The translations under genes were made by a program, and so were the position numbers. DNA of 45,533 nt from NCBI GenBank assembly GCA_030601745.1, contig JAUWBI010000017.1:1-45533 (forward strand). The letters run 5' to 3'. The DNA comes from Phycisphaerae bacterium (lineage in GTDB: Bacteria > Planctomycetota > Phycisphaerae > Sedimentisphaerales > Anaerobacaceae). The number at the start of each line of letters is the position of its first letter. Positions within the stretch are counted from its first letter, which is position 1. The notes below the pieces were generated by a model. It was not told where the DNA came from and did not search any database. It saw only the letters and a list, made by a program, of their open reading frames with translations. Of the stretch, positions 17,247 to 25,400 are shown piece by piece.

Positions 17247-17947
17247 TACAAGATAGTTCCGATTTTGAAGCTTATCGCAAAACGGAGTCACGGAAGAACA
17301 GTGTTGAAGAACAAGATTTGACACAGCACTACGAGGTTTTGCAGGAGCTCGGCGATTGCTACACCTCTGTTGGCAACGGTGCCCAGGCGCAACGCTGCTA
17401 CGAAAAAGCGGCGTCACTGGGGCCCGATGAGCCTGGTCCCTACGTTGGGCTTGGGGTAGTTGCCCTGCAAAAGAATCTTCTTGAAGATGCTGAAATAGCC
17501 TTCAGGGTCGCTTGTCGGCTGGACGCCAATTGCGCCAAGGCATATGCCGGCCTGGCGATGGTCGCACAGCAAAGGGCCGATTACAAGCACGCCTTTGAGA
17601 TGTATCTAAAATGCCTCGAGCTGGATACAGACAATCTGACGGCTCTTCTGGGCCTGTTTCAGACTTCCTGCAAGATGAACTCATTCGCTGAGGTCATCCA
17701 CTATCTTGAGGTATATCTGAATATGCACCCGGGCGACACCTCTGTTATGCTTTCTCTGGCGGCACTTTATATGAAAGATGGGCGGTTTGAGCAGTCTAAA
17801 AAAATCCTCCTGGACATTTTAACTTTGGACCCTGCCAATAAGGATGCAGCTAATCTTCTGGAAGAAGTCGAACATAGCTTGGTTCAGACAAGACAAGGGA
17901 CCGCGTTTTGCAATAAGTCGCAAAATGGGACCCAGGCGGGAGTTTAG
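17237..17947 (+). CDS. TPR repeat protein
   Basis: A 236-residue protein of tandem TPR helices (LTQHYEVLQELGDCYTSVGN, GPYVGLGVVALQKNLLEDAE, AKAYAGLAMVAQQRADYKHA, VMLSLAALYMKDGRFEQSKK). No enzymatic domain is visible; probably a protein-protein scaffold for the neighbouring transferases. Its start MDVIQD resembles MDITQD of GT2 copy 2 and overlaps the previous stop by 10 bases. The last residues (GTAFCNKSQNGT) are encoded by an A-family palindrome at 17897-17933 read in frame. Function otherwise unknown. Confidence 0.75.
   Translation: MDVIQDSSDFEAYRKTESRKNSVEEQDLTQHYEVLQELGDCYTSVGNGAQAQRCYEKAASLGPDEPGPYVGLGVVALQKNLLEDAEIAFRVACRLDANCAKAYAGLAMVAQQRADYKHAFEMYLKCLELDTDNLTALLGLFQTSCKMNSFAEVIHYLEVYLNMHPGDTSVMLSLAALYMKDGRFEQSKKILLDILTLDPANKDAANLLEEVEHSLVQTRQGTAFCNKSQNGTQAGV
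17897..17933. repeat. A-family palindromic element, best copy, in 3' end of TPR gene
   Basis: GGGACCGCGTTTTGC, loop AATAAGTC, GCAAAATGGGACCC. A nearly perfect stem and the cleanest copy in the window. It is translated as GTAFCNKSQNGT just before the stop codon. Confidence 0.9.
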
Positions 17948-17950
17948 AGA

Positions 17951-18268
17951 ATGAGTACCGATAAGCAGACACATCTGTTGGACGACCTGCAAAGTCTGTT
18001 AGAAAAGCAGATAGAGCTGGCACAGCAGGGTAACATCAGCGGTGTTGAGGTTTTGAGCAAACAAGCCAGTTCTCTTGTGGTGGAAATCGCACAGACAGGG
18101 ATTCTTGAACTGCGTGAATTTAAAAAACGACGAGAGCGATTGCAAAAATTATACGAAGAATTATGCCTGGCTCTTACAGCTGCGAAAGCCGAAACCGTCG
18201 AAAAGCTAAGCCAAGTCCGCAGAGGCAAAAGAACCATAGAGACTTATCGTAGCAATATTCAGTTGTAG
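17951..18268 (+). CDS. Small helical protein, FlgN/FliT-like chaperone candidate
   Basis: A 105-residue, all-helical charged protein. The C-terminal part (LREFKKRRERLQKLYEELCL, ALTAAKAETVEKLSQVRRGK, RTIETYRSNIQL) resembles the tail of short FlgN-type proteins, where a helix followed by LRRGKRxxxxY is common. It may be an export chaperone for a late substrate such as FliD or flagellin, or a FlgN paralogue. ATG 17951 has GGAG 9 bases upstream and follows the TPR gene by three bases. Family assignment is tentative. Confidence 0.55.
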   Translation: MSTDKQTHLLDDLQSLLEKQIELAQQGNISGVEVLSKQASSLVVEIAQTGILELREFKKRRERLQKLYEELCLALTAAKAETVEKLSQVRRGKRTIETYRSNIQL

Positions 18269-18537
18269 CGAAGAATTTCAAGAAAAGCGTGATCTTATGG
18301 AAAACTACTGTTTGTGTACGTGTGGTGGTGTTTTAATGGAGTGACAAGTTAGCTGAGATTATTGATATCACGGTAGCTTTGCGGGGAGATATGCAGAATT
18401 TATTCTGTAGAACCAATAGTTGGGCGAACGGTGCTGGCGTAAACAATACCGTTTGTCTGACTGAGATGGATAGAAGCAAGATGAAATGGATTGCAGCCAT
18501 TCCTCATTGGTGACCAAGAAGTTCAGGAGTCACGGTT
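18269..18537 (+). other. Intergenic region before the radical SAM gene
   Basis: 269 bases with a small palindrome (AGAATTTATTCT near 18395) and two 15-codon reading frames: 18297-18344, Cys-rich (CLCTCGG), and 18466-18513. Neither has a good ribosome site and both may be chance. No sigma-54 or sigma-28 match was found. Confidence 0.4.
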
Positions 18538-19836
18538 ATGGCTAGAATTTGTCTGTACTGCGCACGTTTTCCGTTTGATGCGTTTCGTGTTGCGCCGTTG
18601 GGTATCGGATACATTGCTTCGTATCTGGTCTACAAGGGGGTGGTGTGCGAAGAAGACATTCGGATTGTCGATTCGGTGGAAGAAGCAATACGGTTCAGCC
18701 CTGAGATTGTTGGTATCAGTTCCGTCAGCCAAGTTCTGAAGGACGCCAGAGGGTTTGCTATGAAGTGTAAAGAAGCAACAGGATGTCTGACGGTTTTGGG
18801 CGGCTATCATGTGAGCTGTATCCCCCAGAGGCTGCCAGAAGAGTTTGACATCGGAGTTCTTGGAGAAGGTGAGGTAAGCTTTGCCGAGTTTGTGTACAAA
18901 TTCACAAGAGACCAGCTCCGTCAGCAGTCATTGCGTGAGATTCGTGGTATCTGTTACCGCCAGAACGGCAGGATAGTGCAGACCCAGGCGAGGGAGCTTA
19001 TTGCCAATATTGATGAGCTACCCTGGCCATACAGGCATAAATGCTACTCCTTGGAGGAGCCTGTCTTTACATCAAGAGGTTGCCCGTATCGATGTACGTT
19101 CTGTGCATCTCACGCTTTTTGGAAAGGCAGCATTCGATTCCGCAGCGCTAAGTCTGTTGTAGAAGAGATTACATATCTTGTAGAAGCTTATAAGCCGAAA
19201 CAAATCACAATTCTCGATGACCTTTGGATGGCCAACAAAAAAAGGTTCCGAGAAATTATCGAACAGTTAGTTGAAAGAAGAATCCCACAGAAAGTCACGT
19301 TTAGTGGATTCTGTCGATCCAACCTTGTCAGTGAGGAGGACATTCTCCTCTTCAAGCGGATGAATTATCGCTTTGTCCGATTTGGAGCGGAAACCGGCTC
19401 GGAAGCGCTGCTGCAGCGCATCAAAGGCAAGGGCATTTCGATATCTGATCATCAGCGAGTAATCGACCTCTGTTTTAAGTATGGTCTGGCATGTGCTGCG
19501 TCGTTTATGTTTGGTGTGCATGGTGAGACCAGGGAAGACCTGGAACTGACTAAAAAATTTCTTCGCAAGAACAGGGGTAAATGTCATATCAGTGGGTTCT
19601 ACCTGTGCAATCCAATTCCAGGTACCACGATATGGGACGAGTTAGTAAAAAAAGGCAAGGTCACGGAGGAGCTGGAGTTCGAACGGCTTCAGCTGGATTT
19701 TCTTAAACCAAATTTTACGTGGGACAACATTCTTTATTTTAACGAAGAGAACGTCCCGCTGAGAGAGTTTAAGGCGATTATTGAAGACATCAAGCGGGAG
19801 TTTATCACTCAACCAAACAAGTCGAAAAGGAGCTAA
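18538..19836 (+). CDS. B12-binding-type radical SAM enzyme
   Basis: Radical S-adenosylmethionine enzyme. The N-terminal 120 residues form a Rossmann-like cobalamin-binding-type domain (APLGIGYIASYL, GGYHVSCIPQRLP, IGVLGEGEVSF). The radical SAM core starts with the iron-sulfur motif C182-PYR-C186-TF-C189 and continues through TILDDLWMANKKRF and RFGAETGSEALLQRIKGKGI. No DxHxxG is seen, so true cobalamin binding is uncertain. Such enzymes methylate or rearrange sugars, lipids or peptides at unreactive carbons; here the neighbours suggest modification of a surface glycan or its precursor. AGGAG precedes ATG 18538. The next gene starts 4 bases after its stop. Confidence 0.8.
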   Translation: MARICLYCARFPFDAFRVAPLGIGYIASYLVYKGVVCEEDIRIVDSVEEAIRFSPEIVGISSVSQVLKDARGFAMKCKEATGCLTVLGGYHVSCIPQRLPEEFDIGVLGEGEVSFAEFVYKFTRDQLRQQSLREIRGICYRQNGRIVQTQARELIANIDELPWPYRHKCYSLEEPVFTSRGCPYRCTFCASHAFWKGSIRFRSAKSVVEEITYLVEAYKPKQITILDDLWMANKKRFREIIEQLVERRIPQKVTFSGFCRSNLVSEEDILLFKRMNYRFVRFGAETGSEALLQRIKGKGISISDHQRVIDLCFKYGLACAASFMFGVHGETREDLELTKKFLRKNRGKCHISGFYLCNPIPGTTIWDELVKKGKVTEELEFERLQLDFLKPNFTWDNILYFNEENVPLREFKAIIEDIKREFITQPNKSKRS

Positions 19837-19840
19837 GAAA

Positions 19841-22369
19841 ATGCTTAAGATCGCTGAAATGCCCCACAAAACGGAACGAGAAGAAATCTATAACTATTTG
19901 CACCCGAATGAGAGGCTGACTGATTTGTCCGGGCATATACGGATTAATATTCCCCAGGCGGTAATTGATTTTGAGCCTCCTCTTTTTTACCCGACTGAGA
20001 AATGGAAAAAGGGCAGTAGAACTGGTTTTATGGACCTAAAGAATGCATTTAACTGTTTGTACAGAACTTTAATATGCAATGGATATGCAGTGAATTTGTG
20101 CGACAGCGATGAAGCTCAGATAGTCATTAACTGGTCGGGCAAGCGTCAGTTTTCTAATGATAAAGACAGGCAACTATATTTTGAACACGGATGGATTCCC
20201 AGGTGGTCTTATCAAATAAGTGACCGGGGGACCAATTCCAGAAGCCATGTTGCGCACGGTTATAAACATACCGTGCTTTCAGAGCAAAAAAATCTCTATG
20301 TCTTAGAGTACTGCCGGAATATGCGTGATATTTTCGAAATAAATGTTGATAAGGATAAGCTTGTGAACTTCAAAAATCTTATTAAGGGACCTTTCGTGCT
20401 TTTTCCTTTCCAACTTGCAACAGATTTCAACTTGAGATATTCAAACTCCTTCTTCAGTGAATATTATTCTCGCGACGCAAAAGCCAATATCACCTTTGCT
20501 CAGGCTTGCGTTGATTTTGTTGAAGAATCAGCAATAAGTCTTCCGGTTGTATTCAAACAACACCCGGGGGACCGAAACGATTTACGTACACATCTCAAAA
20601 TCAGAAACAAAAGAAATATTCTGCTTTGTAATGATTATATAATCTCGACCTACGAGATTTTTTATTCAGGGCTGTGCAAACTTGTGATAAGTATCAATTC
20701 AAATACAATTCATGAAGCAGCGGTCTGGAATATCCCAAGTGTGGCGCTGGGAACCCTGCTGTGGAATGAAAGTAACGAGCCGAGACCTTTCCCGAAAGAT
20801 GTTTCCACCTTGGATAATCTGGTCAACGATGCATTCTTCGATAGTGATATAAGGGTCTCGTATTTGTTCCACGTGATAAGAAATCAGTGGTATTTGAACG
20901 ATTTTCTAAATCCATTAATTGTCCGGGAGTTGGTTAATTCCCGTGGACAGTGTATACCGTATGATCTGAGAAAGAAGCTTGGATTAGAACAGTGTGTTTG
21001 CCATATCAGTCAGAGGGCCACTGTTGTGGCCGAGCCCCGAGATCATTTGCCGCATACTGACATTCGGAGTGCTGCTACAAAAAACTGGGCATTCGATTCT
21101 GGCGAAAGACAAACCGCCGGGAGGCTCGAAGATATAAGAAAAGACCACCTCAACAGATATCAATATGTTGCAGACTTCATTAAGAGCACCAGCAGCGATA
21201 CAGGGACAATTGGCGTGCTTGATGTTTTTTGCGGGAGTGGCTACGGAAGTTTTCTGTTTACTAACGAAATTGAAGGCGTGGTTGTTGACGCGATAGATGG
21301 AAGCGCCGAAGCAATAGAATTCGCGAAACAAAACTTCAGCTCTGAAAAGATAACATATCATAACGCTATTTTCCCTTTTTCTTCTATGGTGCCCATAAGG
21401 CCGGAATATGATTACATCGTTTCGCTCGAAAGCATAGAGCATGTGGAGGACGATAGGCGGTTTTACGAATTTTTACTCTCGAAGCTTAAAGATAATGGCG
21501 TTTTATTTTTGTCCTTTCCCAACAAGCATAAGATAGATTTGTCTAGGAACACCCACCTTTTTCATTTCCGGCACTATGACCTTCAGAACATAGAAAGCCT
21601 TATTAAGAGGGGAAGCCGCAGGGTGAAAATACTTCAGAGCTATGGCCAGGACGTGTATGTTTTGGATAAAGACGGCTGTAAAAGAGGCTTGCTCAATGAG
21701 TCGGATATGGTCTTAAAAAGAAACTACGAAGGCCAGTTTTTGATGGTGGCACTCAGGAAGTTAAGTCGAAATCAGGCAGGCGACGAACGATACGTTAATC
21801 TCCAGAAACTTGACGTTGGCTGTGGGCCAAAGAAACCGATGCCTGGTTTTGTCGGTGTTGACACCAGGCCATTTCCCTGGGTTAAATACGTTTGCGATGC
21901 ATGGAAAATAGACAAGCACGTCCCCCCAGATTCGATTTCAGAGATGTACTCAAGACATTTCTTTGAGCACCTGACTTTTGCACAGGCAGATTTAACTCTC
22001 CAAGCGTGGGACCGGATACTTATTCCCGGTGGAATGTTGCAGATTATAGTACCTGATATAGAATACCACATAAAACAATTTCTGACTCCGAACTCTTTGA
22101 CCCCATCAGAAACTAATCCTAAATGGACTGTATTAGAACATGCGCTGGCCGGATTCTGGGGCTGGCAAAACGAAGGTGAGGAAAAGTTCTGGGATGTTCA
22201 TAAAAGTGGATACGATTTTCGGTGTTTGGAAATGAAGCTCCTGCAACATGGGTTTTCTGATATACGACGCATAGATGATAAGCCATGGAATCTGAATGTT
22301 ATCTGCAAAACAGAGATCGCTGAAGCGGATGGGAGAAAAAGGACTATGAGAAAACAGTTTGAGCCATAG
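19841..22369 (+). CDS. Capsule-type glycosyltransferase fused to two SAM methyltransferase domains
   Basis: An 842-residue three-domain protein. Residues about 50-390 resemble capsule polysaccharide transferases of the KpsS/KpsC type (FKQHPGDRNDLRTH, LVISINSNTIHEAAVWNIPS). Residues about 455-600 are a class I methyltransferase with GVLDVFCGSGYGSF and DYIVSLESIEHVEDD. Residues about 650-830 are a second methyltransferase with KLDVGCGPKKPMPGFVGVD, FFEHLTFAQADLTLQAWDRI and LIPGGMLQIIVPD. Start ATG 19841 is chosen because AAAGGAG lies 8 bases upstream; an in-frame ATG at 19781 lies within the radical SAM gene. It could build and O-methylate a glycan; substrate unknown. Confidence 0.8.
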   Translation: MLKIAEMPHKTEREEIYNYLHPNERLTDLSGHIRINIPQAVIDFEPPLFYPTEKWKKGSRTGFMDLKNAFNCLYRTLICNGYAVNLCDSDEAQIVINWSGKRQFSNDKDRQLYFEHGWIPRWSYQISDRGTNSRSHVAHGYKHTVLSEQKNLYVLEYCRNMRDIFEINVDKDKLVNFKNLIKGPFVLFPFQLATDFNLRYSNSFFSEYYSRDAKANITFAQACVDFVEESAISLPVVFKQHPGDRNDLRTHLKIRNKRNILLCNDYIISTYEIFYSGLCKLVISINSNTIHEAAVWNIPSVALGTLLWNESNEPRPFPKDVSTLDNLVNDAFFDSDIRVSYLFHVIRNQWYLNDFLNPLIVRELVNSRGQCIPYDLRKKLGLEQCVCHISQRATVVAEPRDHLPHTDIRSAATKNWAFDSGERQTAGRLEDIRKDHLNRYQYVADFIKSTSSDTGTIGVLDVFCGSGYGSFLFTNEIEGVVVDAIDGSAEAIEFAKQNFSSEKITYHNAIFPFSSMVPIRPEYDYIVSLESIEHVEDDRRFYEFLLSKLKDNGVLFLSFPNKHKIDLSRNTHLFHFRHYDLQNIESLIKRGSRRVKILQSYGQDVYVLDKDGCKRGLLNESDMVLKRNYEGQFLMVALRKLSRNQAGDERYVNLQKLDVGCGPKKPMPGFVGVDTRPFPWVKYVCDAWKIDKHVPPDSISEMYSRHFFEHLTFAQADLTLQAWDRILIPGGMLQIIVPDIEYHIKQFLTPNSLTPSETNPKWTVLEHALAGFWGWQNEGEEKFWDVHKSGYDFRCLEMKLLQHGFSDIRRIDDKPWNLNVICKTEIAEADGRKRTMRKQFEP

Positions 22370-22460
22370 TAAAATTTTAGAAGTATCCTTATTAATCCGA
22401 GCATTGTAAACATTGTGAATCCGCTCGATTATTTGAACAGAGCATTTTCGGTGAGTCAGA

Positions 22461-25400
22461 ATGAATAATACGAAAAGAATTTTGTTTTCAATTGAAACTG
22501 GCGATGAGTGGATTTTACAGGCCTATAAGGGATTTTTTGACTCATTGGCCCCAAACAACCATTGCGAGATTTTTTGCACAGTTTCCAGTAGCAGCGAGCA
22601 AGATGAGCTACTTAGAAAATACAATGCCATAGATTATGAGAAAGTACCACATCACAGCCTGAGTCTTCTTTCCAATGGCCTGTTGTCGAAACCAGCGAAA
22701 GAGTTAATTGAGCAAGCCCAAAAATCCTCATTGTGGGCTTCACCTGAGCGACTACTTGAACGTTTTTCTCGGTTTAAGGTAGCCCTTAGTTTACTACAGC
22801 CGGATGTAGTTATCGTTTGGAACGGAATGGCTGACATACGTCGAATGGTCAGGGTTCTCTTGTCAAAACTGCGTGTGCCCTTTTTCTATGCTGAAAAAGG
22901 CATGCTGCCAAACAGTTGGTACATAGACGAAGCAGGCATAAACGCTCGGTGTTCATTAGATGCCTCATCTTTGAGCAAAACAATTCATACCCCGGAAAAA
23001 AACAAAATAGAGGACTATATTCAAAACATTATAAAGTCAGGCTCAAGTGCGTGGGACCAGCCGTCAAGAATTGCCGGCGAGCAGACAATAAAGGAAAAAT
23101 TGGGAATAAATGCAGATTCGCACGTTATCTTCTTCCCCGGCCAGGTAGATGAGGATGTTAACATTACCGCGTTTTCGCCTTTTGAGAACGTAGCAGAAGC
23201 CGTGAGGCTGGTGTTAGAATCGATGCCCGAAAAGGCAGCATTGGTTGTGAAACCCCATCCTAAATCGAAAGAAAAAAGCCAAAAACAGCTCGCAGAGCTG
23301 AGCAAGCAACACGGGAAGCTCACTATAGTCAGAGATGTAAACATCTGGGATTTGATCGAGATTTCTGATTTGGTAGTAGCAATAAATTCTACAGTTGCTT
23401 TTGAATCACTGTTAAAAAGGAAAAAGGTGCTCCTGCTCGGAGACAGTGTTGTATCTAAGGTTGGTCTGCTTGAAAAAGCTGGAGATGGCGATTTAAAGAC
23501 CAAGATACAGACTTATTTAGCCGCTCCATTCGAGAGTCTCACTGATTATTCTAAAGTATTGTCTTTTGTTAAATTTCTCCTGGAGGATTATTACATTTTT
23601 AGAGATTGCTCCTCATTACCTGAATCGGTCCTGCTGAAACTAAGAAACAAAACAAAAGCTGTATCCAGCAAGGTATTTAGCAAAGATGAACTGATGCAGA
23701 TGTTCTACGGTGAGAACCTGGCAAGATTTGACGACAGCAAGAACAATCGGTCAAACATGCTTGCTGTGGATTATTTTCTCAAAGCGAAGGTGGAATTCGA
23801 CAGAGGCAATTTTGTAACAGCCATAAAGCATATCGAAGAATATAAATCACTGATGGACTATTCGAAGCTGCCCAGAATATTAAATACATCGAAGGAGAAT
23901 GATGACGTAGCTGTTTCGGTAATAATAGTAACGTATGAAAGAAACGAGGATTTGAAGAAGTGCCTTGAGTCGCTATCAAAACAGGATGGCGTTAATTGTA
24001 ATTTCGAGGTCATTGTAGTCGATAATGGTCAAAGCGATGTTGAGAGCTTCAAGCAGTATGTAGACCAGTATATTAAGTGCCCCATTAATTTCAATCCTTC
24101 CGAAGGAAGAAACATAGGGGTACATTTCGCAAAAGGCAAGATAATTGTTTTCCTGGATGACGATGCTCTTGTCGACTCTAACTACATATCATCAGTAGAA
24201 TCTGCATTTGACAAATTCGATATATTTGGTCTGAGAGGCAGAACCTATCCTAAAAGCAGCCCGGATGCTAATAACCATGTAAACATCTGTGACCTTGGAG
24301 ATAAGCCGTTTCCATCATACTGTAATCAGGAGGGAAATTGTGCTTTTCTTCTTGAGGTATATAAATCAGTTGGCGGGATGGACCCACTGCTCTTTGGACA
24401 TGAGGGAAGCGACCTAACCTACAGAATTATCAAAGAACACAAACACGCCAACAAAATCATCTATTGGCCTGAAACCATAATTTATCATGATTATGGCACA
24501 GAAGACAAATGCAGGCAGAAGAAAAGGATACATCAGCAAAGCGCAAATTACCTGAAGTACAAGCATGACAGCGACATATTCGTCAATAGAAGAGATATTG
24601 AAAAATATCCCTTACCCTTAAAGCAGAATCAAAAGCTGCTGGACAAGGACTCCTCAGCCCAAGTGGGTCTGCTTTCCCGAAAGACTCAGTTCAACAGAGA
24701 GTCGGCTAAAGCTCCGGAGCTGCCCGACGGCAAATCAGCCGATATAATTTCTGCAGCCTCTGTAAGCCATCGACACCCAAAAGTTTCAATAGTGGTATCT
24801 TGCCACAATTCTGAAAAATTCCTGCCAGAATGCCTCGACAGCATCAGAAATCAAACTATGCAGGACTGGGAATTGTTTCTCCTTGATGATGCCAGCACCG
24901 ATGGCACAAGAAAAGTGGTCGAAAAGTACTCCCGGATGAATAAAAGAATAAAACCTCATTATTTCCAGGATAATAAAGGGCCTTACGTCAGAAGAAACTT
25001 CGCAATGGAGCGGGCCGGCTCCGATTTCATCATCATCCAGGATGCAGATGATATTATGGTCCCGTCCAAACTGGAGGTGCTTTATAACGCGATAACAAGT
25101 GATGAGCGGCTTGGGGTTGTAGGCTCGTTCTACCAAAAGTTCCTGGATGAATTTAGGGGGTTCGAATACGCGGATAGAATCGAACTGCCAATTACGCACG
25201 ATGAGATAATGGGGCATTATTGTTCAGCACGGTATGTCTGTTGGCACGGCTCGGCTATCATACGCAAAAGCATGTTTGAGATGATAGGGCTGTATGATGA
25301 ACATCCCTATGGCTCAGATAAGCTATGGCTGGCAAAAGCGGCTGAATATGCCCGGTACAGCAATGAAGTAAGGTTCAAAAACATTCCAGAATATTTGACA

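Noticed and set aside
7980..17933. Palindromic elements as a CRISPR array
   Set aside because: Copies are scattered singly without regular spacing or spacers.
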